64,000 bases of DNA from Semisulcospira habei. Lineage: Eukaryota > Mollusca > Gastropoda > Semisulcospiridae. Both the position numbers and the translations under genes were made by a program. The stretch covers positions 184,836,452 through 184,900,451 of the forward strand of contig BTPG01000003.1 of assembly GCA_036245525.1 (NCBI GenBank), read 5' to 3'. Below, one piece after another: positions 31,201-36,856 of the stretch. Under the pieces are notes generated by a model. The model was not told where the DNA came from. It worked only from the letters and a program-made list of their open reading frames with translations, and did not search any database. Each line of letters opens with the position of its first letter. Within the stretch, counting starts at the first letter, position 1.

Positions 31201-34119
31201 CTAAATACTAAGCAATGGTGTTGTAGTTTGGCTAGAATACACGGTCAAAACTGATATACAGTACAACACGTACACTGAGCTATCACGTACACAACACTTA
31301 ACGCTGCGTTTGGCAAGGCACCGTGAGTGGCGCACGTCATAGCTAGCAGTCGACACGAGTGAAATCCGAGAAGCAATGGTCATAAATGCTATCGGCCTAT
31401 GTACATAAAGGAACATCTGGTCCACTCTGTTACATAGGTATAGTGTATACGGCCTGGGGGAAGACCCATTGTTGTAGGAATTTATGGGTGACAGAAAGAA
31501 GCTCTTTTGACAGATATGAGCCAAGAGCTACGTTCCCAATAATAGGGCACTGTTCCCAAAATGGATATCTTTAGTGCAGAGCTGAGAGGGAAAGAGGAGG
31601 AAAAAATAAAGCTAGGGAGAAGCTAGCAAGCTAGGAGGAAGCCAGGGGAGAGAGTAGAAGAGCTCAGAACAGGGAGCTCAGGAGAAAGGGCCTGAGAGCT
31701 CCGATTGCTACTTTACTATTCCGTAGGTTGGTCCTGCCCAACTTATTGGAAGAATGTTGTACCCGAAATAAAAGACGTTTCTGGAAACACGAATGTCTGG
31801 TGGTGTCTTCGTTCACACAACTCTTGCGTTTGGCTGGTGTGTAACATACTGCGTCGGGGCTAAACCCTTTCACTGCCAGTGGACGCAGATAACTTTTGTT
31901 TTTAAATCATCGTAAATTCAACGTTAAATATTTCCCAACGTCAAAGGAACATGGATACAAAGTGGTTCGGCAAAAGGCAGAGATCCTCACGAGCCCCCGC
32001 AGTTGCGGGGTCTCACGAGGATCTATACCTCTTGTAGGTGGGTGGTATTCGTAATTTTCTCAATAGTGGAGGGTTTAGCAACATTCAAAACGTGCTCTCA
32101 AAAGCATTCTGATAAAATAATACCCAACAGATATAAACATAGTTTCAAATGGCAATAAGAACATAGTAGTAAGTACACTCTGCTCTGCTTGCATGTCTTT
32201 TCTAAGCGCGCTTTTTTAAAAGTGTCTGCATTTAACCCCTTAACTGCGGGGGCAAGACGATCGATACCCTGCTGCATTGTCACTGTTATTTTTCATCAGA
32301 CACATCACATTTTAGCGGTTTTAGATCAGAAATAGTAGAAAGAAATAACAACGTACAGCGCCCCCCCCCCCCACCCCACCCCATCCCCCCGCCCCCCTTT
32401 TCGCGGCTAGAAATGAACAATTATTATAACTGGGAAGAAGACTTACTGGATTTTAGAAGTTCAGGATCGAGGTTGTCTTCCGACTTTAAAAAGTATGGCA
32501 GGACGTCCTTGTAACTCCAGCCGTCGGCTCCGTCCTTGACCCAATTATCGTAGTCATGGCGACTGCCCCGTATGTAGACCAGGCAATTGAGACTGGAACT
32601 TCCGCCGAGAACTCTTCCCCTCGGCCAATAGCCTCTCTGGAATAAAAGCAGCATGATATGATTTGAGTGTCAGCATGGTCACAGATTGAAAGTGCTTTCA
32701 TGCTTGTGCTGTTCTGTGATTTTCGACCTGCAAGCTGTAAGGTCCAAAATCACAGATAAGCACACATGTATACCTCCAAGCCGACGACACAATTTCAAAG
32801 CTAGAGAGATGCACCTCGTATTTTAATCTAGATATAACCCCCCCCCCCCCCAGCACCCAAAAAAAGAAATGTAGTTGCTTATTGACAGTAAAAAGTTCTT
32901 ACCTCCATCAACACCTCTTTTAAACCACTTAAATGTCAAGAAAGTTTGAAATCAACCTCACTGCAAGAGGTAAAGATCCTGAATTGCGGGGGGCTCACGA
33001 GGATCTGTGCCTCTTGCTGACATAACTTTGAATCCATGTTCCTCGAATAGCTTTTTTATTTTATTTATTTATTTATTTATTATTATTATTATTATTATTT
33101 TATTTTATTTTTTTTTTGGGGGGGGGGCGGGGAGGGGGGGGGGATTAGCATGTACGGTTGGGCCTTTGTTGCGTGTACAGCACTTAAACCCAATCATCCG
33201 CCCAACCATAAATCCACTTATACATGCAGCTTTCCATTCATCGATCCATCTGTCTACCCGTCCGTCCATCCACCCACCCACCCATCCATCCATCCATCTA
33301 TCTATCCATCTATCCATCCATTCATCCCCCCCCCACCCCCTCCTCCCCCCACATCCGTGTATCTGTACCTGTTGGGGGTATGCTTGTTGTGTGTCTTTCT
33401 GTGGAACGATGAAGTAGTCCCAGGCAAAGGTCAAGTTGACGAAGGTCACGTACGCACCTCCAATGGGTACAGACAGAGCTGCCTCTCCTCTGTCGTCTGG
33501 CCCCGCCTCTAACAGTAGTACGCGCTTGTCGCCGTCTTCCGACAGACGATTGGCTAGAACGCACCCTGCTGACCCAGCCCCCACTGTAAACAATGAATAT
33601 TTATTAAAGCAAACATTATTTCTGTCTTGTGACAAGTGATTGGATAGTTATAGGCAGCGTAGCAATCTCACGCCGTAAATTAATGACTAATCGTTGAAGC
33701 TCAGGAAGTGTTGTCATCTGATAGGCTACGACGCATATTGCTGATAATAGCCCCACTGTAAAGTAGGGAATATTCGTTAAAGCAAAGGGTTTTTTTGGGT
33801 TTTTTTTTCAGTTATGCAATCCTGCTGCCACCTTTCACTCTTTCACTGACAGATCACAAAGGACTAGGCCCAAGTGCAAGAGGCATAAATCCACATGAGC
33901 TAGTTTTAGTCATGTCCGTCTGACAGAAAACCATGTTTCTACGTCGCAGATTTAGGCCGGTGGTACTAAAGTTACTTCTATTTAATATTTCTCACCTATA
34001 ATGTAGTCATACTCCTCGCTGAAGGTTTCCGTCAGAGGCTCAATAGTTGGACTTAGATTTCTGTAAAACAGGAAGGCGACCACAGCTATTATAACTGCGC
34101 CCAGTACTCGCAAGGCCAT
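11545..34119 (-). CDS. GMC oxidoreductase (glucose/choline dehydrogenase type), 11 coding exons
   Basis: FAD-dependent oxidoreductase of the glucose-methanol-choline family, which oxidises alcohol or sugar substrates and passes electrons from FADH2 to an acceptor. The exons, 5' to 3', are 33996-34119, 33369-33583, 32447-32636, 27420-27548, 25523-25644, 24350-24517, 23541-23691, 22847-22992, 20990-21161, 19828-20053 and 11545-11680. All introns are GT-AG and every join keeps phase, giving 592 residues, within the usual 550-620. Residues 5-19 form a hydrophobic anchor. G43-x-G45-x-x-G48 with E67 forms the dinucleotide-binding fold. GMC signature 1 lies at about 119-130 and signature 2 at 293-307. 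The catalytic pair is His526 (in HPVGTCKMG) and Asn572 (in NTNAPT). The substrate cannot be told from sequence. The gene looks intact despite heavily invaded introns. Confidence 0.93.
11907..12324 (+). mobile_element. tRNA-derived SINE with L2-like tail
   Basis: The 5' head carries an A box GTGGCGCAGTGG and a B box GGTTCGATTAC. The body is about 300 bp. The 3' end is GGGATAAAGCGCTTATTT followed by (ATT)n. The 9-base direct repeat ATAAATTGG at 11898-11906 and 12325-12333 marks the insertion. The tail resembles the end of the L2 LINE at 50621-52563, suggesting mobilisation by that LINE. It lies in the last intron of the GMC gene, opposite to the gene. Confidence 0.8.
12515..12698 (+). repeat. 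Large inverted repeat, left arm part 1
   Basis: Reverse-complement match to about 19165-19355, including CCTTAGTATGTCCTGAGATG on this side. The arm is interrupted at 12699 by an RTE element and resumes at 14850. The outer end lies near the phrase GGCTACCGTG next to a C run. Confidence 0.75.
12720..13105 (-). pseudogene. RTE C-terminal region
   Basis: Codes [36 protein letters not shown] and [15 protein letters not shown], the C-terminal section of RTE polyproteins. It joins directly to the linker text [16 protein letters not shown] just upstream (13105-13200), so the RT palm between them is missing. The 24.5-kb relative has the same section in better shape. Confidence 0.8.
13352..14579 (-). 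pseudogene. RTE endonuclease (APE) region
   Basis: Minus-strand pieces 14382-14579, 14012-14344 and 13352-13999 give the endonuclease almost in full: [77 protein letters not shown] and [11 protein letters not shown]. It includes the catalytic GDFN and SDH motifs. Stops or shifts occur near 14350 (next to a G run) and near 14008. The enzyme would nick target DNA to prime reverse transcription. Confidence 0.85.
14850..15498 (+). repeat. Large inverted repeat, left arm part 2
   Basis: Matches the reverse complement of 18297-19165, for example AAATTTCCGAATTGGGAA here and TTCCCAATTCGGAAATTT there, and AGAGTACCACAGTTACTCCC. About 240 bases present in the right arm (roughly 18925-19165) are missing here. 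Confidence 0.8.
15499..16519. other. Spacer inside the large inverted repeat, no gene seen
   Basis: AT-rich DNA. A 105-codon frame at 15882-16199 has no recognisable feature. If the inverted repeat is a transposon, this would be its interior, yet no transposase motif is apparent. Confidence 0.5.
16520..18283 (-). mobile_element. LINE-H, RT plus RNase H remnant
   Basis: A minus-strand LINE remnant, 5'-truncated at about 18283. It begins in the RT palm ([20 protein letters not shown] then HADDFAVW at 18030-18272). It continues through a C-terminal region and ends with RNase H-like pieces ([21 protein letters not shown]) near 16540. Many frameshifts are present. The combination of RT and RNase H indicates the I/Ingi-like group of LINEs. 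Confidence 0.6.
18297..19355 (-). repeat. Large inverted repeat, right arm
   Basis: Reverse-complement partner of 12515-12698 plus 14850-15498, about 1.06 kb. It ends outward in a G run followed by CACGGTAGACCGGGC. No transposase and no clear target duplication were seen. Confidence 0.8.
19680..19782. repeat. C-rich low-complexity tract
   Basis: About 100 bases of mostly C with scattered T and A, 45 bases downstream of the donor of GMC exon 10. Proline-rich frames across it are artefacts. Confidence 0.9.
19828..20053 (-). CDS. GMC gene exon 10 (residues 474-547)
   Basis: Codes [18 protein letters not shown], then [14 protein letters not shown] with catalytic His526, and ends DNQL plus two bases of Arg548. 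Phe525 replaces the Tyr usually found before the catalytic His. Confidence 0.92.
20145..20740 (-). mobile_element. LINE C-terminal fragment with C2H2 motif (LINE-B relative)
   Basis: A minus-strand frame of 164 codons from 20658 to 20164. It contains [36 protein letters not shown] and a final [19 protein letters not shown] with C-x2-C and H-x3-H, parallel to the end of LINE-B. It sits in the 0.9-kb intron between GMC exons 9 and 10. Only the 3' end of the element was inserted or kept. Confidence 0.8.
20906..20969. repeat. P2 GC-rich palindrome, copy 1
   Basis: The inner arms TTGGCCCGCGCAC and GTGCGCGGGCCAA are perfect over 13 bp around a 4-base loop. The outer arms begin GCCGACGTCGG and end CACGTCGGC. 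It lies in the GMC intron 21 bases past exon 9. Confidence 0.8.
20990..21161 (-). CDS. GMC gene exon 9 (residues 416-472)
   Basis: Codes [20 protein letters not shown] and [19 protein letters not shown]. The PTLLHPxSxGTIRL and HPLIDPxY blocks are family hallmarks. A P2 palindrome lies 21 bases past its donor site. Confidence 0.92.
21211..21306. repeat. P2 GC-rich palindrome, degenerate copy 2
   Basis: The left side reads CCCAGTAGGCAAAGGTCATC then GGGCCGAAGTCG. The right side ends CGAATTCGGCCCGACAGCC. The inner arms TGGGCCCGAGCAAG / CTTGCGCTCACCCA pair imperfectly. It shares the edge CCCAGT-GCAAAGG-CATCGGGCCGA with copy 3. Confidence 0.6.
21580..21860. repeat. Long foldback element carrying a P1 core
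   Basis: An imperfect inverted repeat with arms of about 100-130 bases centred near 21718. Left-arm words AAGTCACTGTGGATAAACAG, CAACACTCCAAACATCTCCA and AGGCATAGATC return reversed on the right. The central 18-bp stem is the P1 core. It lies in the intron between GMC exons 8 and 9. Confidence 0.85.
21690..21746. repeat. P1 palindrome, copy 2 (centre of the foldback)
   Basis: The stem AGGCATAGATCCTCATGC pairs with GCATGAAGATCTATGCCT (one mismatch), with a loop of about 9 bases. Confidence 0.75.
22019..22410 (+). mobile_element. S element copy 3, complete with TSD
   Basis: Full copy from CCACCCGGGTCTGCCC to GTTAAGCAATGTACAAT, flanked by GTGAGACCTTCAC at 22006-22018 and 22411-22423. A 20-base T run interrupts it near 22320. 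It lies in the intron between GMC exons 8 and 9. Confidence 0.9.
22700..22770 (-). mobile_element. tRNA-derived SINE head
   Basis: On the minus strand: A-box-like GCTGCTTGGTAGAGCG and a B box GTGTTTGAACCCAGC, spaced as in a tRNA. The rest of the SINE body probably runs left toward 22600, where the text is unique to this window. No cloverleaf closes at the acceptor stem. Confidence 0.5.
22847..22992 (-). CDS. GMC gene exon 8 (residues 368-415)
   Basis: Codes [31 protein letters not shown] and ends FIKLTPE. It forms the substrate-facing sheet. The donor is GTAAG, phase 0. Confidence 0.9.
23313..23423. repeat. P2 GC-rich palindrome, copy 3 (best copy)
   Basis: Arms of about 53 bases centred near 23368. 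Left: GCCCAATGCGCAAAAGGC, then GGGCCGACGTCGGGCGCCG and TTGGCCCGCGCAC. Right: GTGCGCTGGCCAACGG, then GGCCGACGTCGG and CCTTTGCACACTGGGC. It is nearly perfect at the core. It lies in the intron between GMC exons 7 and 8. Confidence 0.9.
23541..23691 (-). CDS. GMC gene exon 7 (residues 317-366)
   Basis: Codes [20 protein letters not shown] and ends in YHLLGT plus one base of Gly367. The DLPVGxNLQDH block is characteristic of the family. The acceptor is TTAG after a CA-rich stretch in the intron. Confidence 0.92.
23697..23725. repeat. Short (CA)n/(GCAC)n repeat
   Basis: Pure CA then GCAC units right next to the acceptor of GMC exon 7. It may weaken the pyrimidine tract on the gene strand, although TG-rich tracts occur near acceptors in other genes. 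Confidence 0.8.
23903..23969. repeat. P1 palindrome, copy 3
   Basis: AGCAAGACGCATAGATCCTC then CACAAGCCCCCGCAACTG, with the return arm decayed but ending in TCTCTTGCT. A second P1-like half with GATCTTCATGAGC / GCTCATGTGATC follows at 24034-24080. Upstream, at 23761, TTAACTCCTTCAGTGTCAGT resembles the TTAA ends of P3. Confidence 0.6.
24119..24150. repeat. Perfect hairpin
   Basis: CCGGATTCGCGG and CCGCGAATCCGG form a 12-bp perfect stem around a 7-base AT-rich loop. It lies in the intron between GMC exons 6 and 7. Only one copy was seen. Confidence 0.8.
24350..24517 (-). CDS. GMC gene exon 6 (residues 261-316)
   Basis: Codes [13 protein letters not shown], then [32 protein letters not shown]. 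Residues 293-307 fit the second GMC signature exactly. Both junctions are phase 0, with donor GTATGC. Confidence 0.93.
24554..24956 (+). mobile_element. Short RTE derivative, internally deleted, with TSD
   Basis: A 403-bp element between copies of ACTATTCCAG (24544-24553 and 24957-24966). Its first 30 bases, with CTCGCGCTGGGACCATATGG, match the 5' end of the RTE at 14849. The text then jumps to the 3' region encoding [16 protein letters not shown] and [16 protein letters not shown], and ends GDRRK-stop with a (GTAA)n tail. It is a SINE-like deletion derivative of the RTE family, in the intron between GMC exons 5 and 6. Confidence 0.85.
25025..25274. repeat. C-rich tracts and (CA)n microsatellite
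   Basis: C runs near 25025, 25125 and 25190, then about 68 bases of CA at 25207-25274. Predicted frames across them are low complexity only. Confidence 0.9.
25523..25644 (-). CDS. GMC gene exon 5 (residues 221-260)
   Basis: Codes [20 protein letters not shown] then [17 protein letters not shown]. It corresponds to the section GMC proteins use for R-x-S-(T/A)-A-x-x-L-hydrophobic. The acceptor is CTCAG and the donor GTAAGC. Confidence 0.9.
25938..27224 (+). mobile_element. LINE-E, Rex1-like non-LTR fragment
   Basis: A plus-strand LINE 3' half in the GMC intron between exons 4 and 5, opposite to the gene. RT text includes [46 protein letters not shown] and VDFRKPG, then [18 protein letters not shown] is the catalytic motif. 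It continues past a stop at 26596 to [20 protein letters not shown]. The 3' end is AATAAAGTTTTTGAATTTG with a (GAATTT)n tail. The wording matches Rex1/Babar-type LINEs. Its 5' end carries a local duplication. Confidence 0.85.
27250..27309. repeat. P2 GC-rich palindrome, copy 4
   Basis: AGCAAACGGTCATCAGGCCC then TCGTCGGCC, returning as GTCGGCCCGATGGC then TTTTGTTTGCT. It is shorter than copies 1 and 3 because the GTTGGCCCGCGCAC centre is missing. It lies in the intron between GMC exons 4 and 5. Confidence 0.7.
27420..27548 (-). CDS. GMC gene exon 4 (residues 178-219)
   Basis: Codes [10 protein letters not shown] and [17 protein letters not shown]. The GGPL turn and the following helix match the substrate-domain entry of GMC enzymes. 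Phase 2 in, phase 1 out. It is separated from exon 3 by a 4.9-kb intron filled by LTR elements. Confidence 0.9.
27960..28028. repeat. Short tandem repeat beside LTR element
   Basis: The phrase GTACTGCATATGTAAGGCCA is present twice about 37 bases apart, and TAAGGCCAAGATC occurs a third time near 27878. The array leads straight into the LTR at 28029. Confidence 0.6.
28029..28931 (-). repeat. LTR (3' copy of the element)
   Basis: Direct-repeat partner of 30580-31434. The two share long identical runs such as TAGCTAGCAGTCGACACGAG and differ by small indels, so the insertion is not recent. Confidence 0.85.
29062..29526 (-). mobile_element. LINE-B 3' fragment inside the LTR element
   Basis: Reads [38 protein letters not shown] and the C2H2 end [20 protein letters not shown] over two frames. 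It ends with the LINE-B terminus CTTCGTTCGCGAAGTCAAGC. The 7-base direct repeat ACAGTAC at 29055-29061 and 29527-29533 marks it as a separate insertion into the LTR interior. Confidence 0.85.
30320..30450 (-). pseudogene. Gag-like start of the LTR element
   Basis: A minus-strand frame beginning [16 protein letters not shown], then [17 protein letters not shown], before a stop. Its position just after the primer-binding region suits gag. No similarity beyond position and composition is claimed. Confidence 0.35.
30580..31434 (-). repeat. LTR (5' copy of the element)
   Basis: Partner of 28029-28931. On the minus strand it runs from TGTAACAGAG at 31434 to GTCTCTCA at 30580. Its outer 7 bases are shared with the neighbouring solo LTR. 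Confidence 0.85.
31428..31846 (+). mobile_element. Probable solo LTR of a second family
   Basis: About 419 bp bounded by the inverted terminal words TGTTACA and TGTAACA. A signal AATAAAAGACG lies about 80 bases before the 3' end, as expected of a plus-strand LTR. The first seven bases overlap the end of the preceding LTR. Confidence 0.5.
31971..32035. repeat. P1 palindrome, copy 4
   Basis: GCAGAGATCCTCACGAGCCC then CCGCAGTTGCGGGG and CTCACGAGGATCTATACCTC. The central stem CCCCGCA/TGCGGGG is perfect. Upstream, at 31862, TAAACCCTTTCACTGCCAGT may be the end of a larger unit, and TTAACCCCTTAACTGCGGGG at about 32230 may be the other. Confidence 0.75.
32360..32400. repeat. C-rich low-complexity tract
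   Basis: C runs with scattered A and G, about 50 bases past the GMC exon 3 donor site. A similar C run occurs at 32838-32852. Confidence 0.9.
32447..32636 (-). CDS. GMC gene exon 3 (residues 114-176)
   Basis: Codes [17 protein letters not shown] and [12 protein letters not shown], the first GMC signature and FAD attachment loop. The acceptor is TTCCAG and the donor GTAAGT. It ends one base into Lys177. Confidence 0.92.
32963..33017. repeat. P1 palindrome, copy 5
   Basis: GCAAGAGGTAAAGATCCT pairs with AGGATCTGTGCCTCTTGC with two mismatches over 18 bp. The centre is reduced to TGCGGGGGGCTCACG. A partial copy with GCAAGAGGCATAAATCC lies at 33880-33900. Confidence 0.75.
33055..33145. repeat. 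(ATTT)n/(ATT)n and G-run tract
   Basis: Low-complexity TTTA and TTA units followed by a G-rich run. It lies in the intron between GMC exons 2 and 3. The Tyr/Phe- and Lys-rich frames across it are artefacts. Confidence 0.85.
33236..33330. repeat. (ATCC)n tetranucleotide repeat
   Basis: CATCCATCCATC-type units with variants, ending in a C-rich run at 33328-33350, 20 bases short of the GMC exon 2 border. Confidence 0.85.
33369..33583 (-). CDS. GMC gene exon 2 (residues 43-113)
   Basis: Codes [15 protein letters not shown] and [10 protein letters not shown], the FAD ADP-binding fold, and continues to the flap [10 protein letters not shown]. The acceptor is TTTACAG and the donor GTACAG. Val42 is split across the junction. 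Confidence 0.92.
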
Positions 34120-34145
34120 CGTGAGTGTGTCCTGTTGTGGAGTAA
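33996..34145 (-). CDS. GMC gene exon 1 (residues 1-41)
   Basis: The start codon is at 34117-34119, opening [16 protein letters not shown], a signal-anchor-like segment. The exon ends at DYII plus one base before GTGAG. A T-rich tract and CAG just above 34145 look like a splice acceptor, so an untranslated exon probably lies further upstream. An upstream in-frame Met at 34215 would sit beyond that acceptor and was not chosen. Confidence 0.85.
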
Positions 34146-34257
34146 CTGCAAAAAAAGATGAACATAAATACATCAAGCGTACTTTATTGTGTGTACGTGA
34201 GCTCAGAGTATACATGCCGTTGCATATTATTCGCTAGATCAAGGAGCGTTTTGTTGC

Positions 34258-34260
34258 TTG

Positions 34261-34337
<77 letters not shown>

Positions 34338-34349
34338 GCGCGCGCACGC
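34258..34349. repeat. (CA)n microsatellite
   Basis: CA repeats ending in a short CG-alternating section, about 110 bases upstream of the GMC exon 1 acceptor. Confidence 0.95.
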
Positions 34350-35699
34350 GCTGCACGTTATAACACACACATAGATGTATCAGATAACACGTCAGGGACA
34401 GCTAATAAGCAAACAATAGCTCACCCATTAGCTGTGCCTGGCATATTATCTTGCACACACTCATGCTAAAAAAACAACAACTATGCAGCATATTTTCTTT
34501 CCACAAACGATTTTTAACATTCCTCCTTTTCGTCTTGTCACCATAATTATAAAAATTCCGCCTGGAGTGTTTTGCACACATACTTTTGTCTAAAGCTCAC
34601 ACTGAAAACTACCTTTCGCGGTCAAAAAGCGGTTGAATGACTGATTTAAATATTCATTTTTATTTTATTTATATGCCACATAATAGTTGTTACGTTTGAG
34701 CATTCGGGTTTATTCACTGGTGAACATTCCCGCATTTATTATATAACAGTGAGCAACATTTTGCTTGATCCAGTGTCGATAACAGGCAGATGTTAATACA
34801 ACACCGGAATCAAAATTTCCGAATCGTCAGACGAGGACATTTTGATTGGGGTCAAGTAATCACGTCTGTCGGTTGCTAATCACACCAATCCAACCTCAAA
34901 ACTGTGCCCCGCGTCATTCATTTTGCGGCTGATTGCGGTGTTCAGACAAAACACATGAATGGCAGTCGACTGCATAATTATTACTGTCGACGCGGCGCGT
35001 ACATTTTGTCTGACTATGAAGACATCAGTGCTTTGTATAACCGTGAGTGTTACTGAGTAAATTCTACTTGTAACTAGATCACGCATAATGGCGGAAAATG
35101 CCAGCAGGTTTGTTTATTTAGTTCTTTTCTCAGGTTGTCGATATCGCCAGCTGACATCTCGTCAATTTCACCAGTGAAGCGACTCGCACGTTTGCTGGCG
35201 TCTGCTCTCCGTTCGTGTGTGTGTACAGGACATAAATTTCGAGCGTTCGTACACATTGCAAAGTATTTAATTACTACTACACATACGGAGCTTGTTAATG
35301 TTGCAGTATGAGCATATTTCGCGTTTCCGTTTTGAAAAATGAAAGTATCGTCAAGATGGAGTCTTCTTGGCGCGCACGAAAAGTATGTCTAGCAAATTCA
35401 TGAATATTAATTTGCTTGTAATTTAGTATTTCAATACAAGTCTTAAAGAAGGAAAACCTTTATGGAGTGTGTACATACAGTTATCTTCAACCCTGTTTTG
35501 TGCCTGTGCCGGCCAGATAACCCGACAATGGGTATACAAGACGAAATGTTACAATTAAGCAGAACGTAGCTTGACAATCTATGTCCCTGAATTAAGATAA
35601 TTTAGTGATAAATTAGTGTTATTGTTTTCTTTTCCCCACACTTCAATAAGTGCTGTAGGAAGCATTTGCTTACGATTTTTATCCGCTGCAGAGAGTGGA
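34350..35699. other. Upstream DNA of the GMC gene, no gene seen
   Basis: No coding region or transposon was recognised. The first untranslated exon and promoter of the GMC gene may lie here, but no TATA box, initiator or donor site could be singled out. Confidence 0.45.
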
Positions 35700-35740
35700 C
35701 TGACCATGGCAGTTCAATAGGAGAGCCCGATTAGATTGGT

Positions 35741-35835
35741 GCGACCATGATAGTTCAAGGGCAGTGCCAGACTAGCTTGGCGCCTGGCAAGGCGCCAATC
35801 TAGTCTGGCGCTACCATTGAACTGTCATGTCGATC
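35741..35835. repeat. P3 palindrome, long hairpin
   Basis: Arms of about 45 bases. Left: CGACCATGATAGTTCAAGGG, then GCCAGACTAGCTTGGCGCC. Right: GGCGCCAATCTAGTCTGGC, then ATTGAACTGTCATGTCGAT. A further partial arm (GACCATGGCAGTTCAATAGG) precedes it at 35701. It is related to the TTAA element at 10636-10734. Confidence 0.85.
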
Positions 35836-36147
35836 CCGGTCTCCATTTTGTTTGAAATGAGTTTTTTTTATACTATTTCTTAAACTCTGCCTTCGTCCTG
35901 CTTTCAGCAACTTGAACAACCGCAGTCGATATACAGCGCACAGATCGCATGAGTAATCATTGTATGTCTATTGCGAATCTAGGTCAAACAGGCCGATCTC
36001 CACTTGTTGTTGCAACAAGAAGGCACCAGTGGCCTTTAATGTATGTATTCCAAGGTCAGGGACACCGGCCCGATATTTACACTACCAGCACGCCAATGCA
36101 TGTTCCGAAAACAAACACGCACTCTGTGCATAACGATAAATCAGTGA

Positions 36148-36263
<116 letters not shown>

Positions 36264-36856
36264 CCCCTATGTCGGGCATGACGTTGCCTGCAGCGAAAGC
36301 AATAGAGCTGAGATATCAGCTCTGTAGTTTCTCCTGATTTTTGTTTAACGTTATTTGCGTTCAAAAGTGTTCATTAGTTCTTATGTGACTTTCGTATACA
36401 TTTTCCCCCCACGTGTTGATTCGTCATGCCTGCCTGTAGCCCAAATGTACACCAAAGTTCGCTGAAAAGCAAGATTTACCAAACGGACAACTTAACATTT
36501 ATCATTTATACAAAAAAAAAAAGTGCCCGACGCCACTGTTTTACTTTCACAACCCCAAACCTTTCATATATTTGGTTTCTTTATTGTTTATTCTGTGTAC
36601 TCTGTATTTTGTAATAAGCCCAAACGAAATTTTCATCAAAGGTGCAGTTATGAGAATAGGGTACCTCAATGTGCTCCATCTGTATAACAAACTAGCCGAC
36701 ATATCTGTATATATTAACAATCCTACACCGTTTTACCTGTTTGGACTCAGTGAGACGCACCTGAGTTCCTGTGTGAACGATGCAGCAATCAGTATCCCCA
36801 ATTTTTCGGTTATTAGACGAGAATCTTTGTCTCCCGGTCAAACTGGCATCGCTGTC

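Larger units (their letters stand above)
28029..31434 (-). mobile_element. LTR retrotransposon with deleted interior
   Basis: Two direct repeats of 903 and 855 bp enclose 1.65 kb. On the minus strand each LTR begins TGTAACAGAG and ends GTCTCTCA. Next to the 5' LTR (30580-31434) is TGGCGCTGCGAGCAGGAT, placed as a primer-binding region. Next to the 3' LTR (28029-28931) is a purine stretch GATGGGAAAA. The interior keeps a gag-like start and a basic tail [14 protein letters not shown], but no protease, RT or integrase. No target duplication was found. It fills the intron between GMC exons 3 and 4. Confidence 0.8.

Noticed and set aside
33982..34215. GMC start at the upstream Met (34215)
   Set aside because: A T-rich acceptor (TTTTTTTGCAG) lies between that Met and MALRVLG. 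The downstream Met gives a normal signal anchor.
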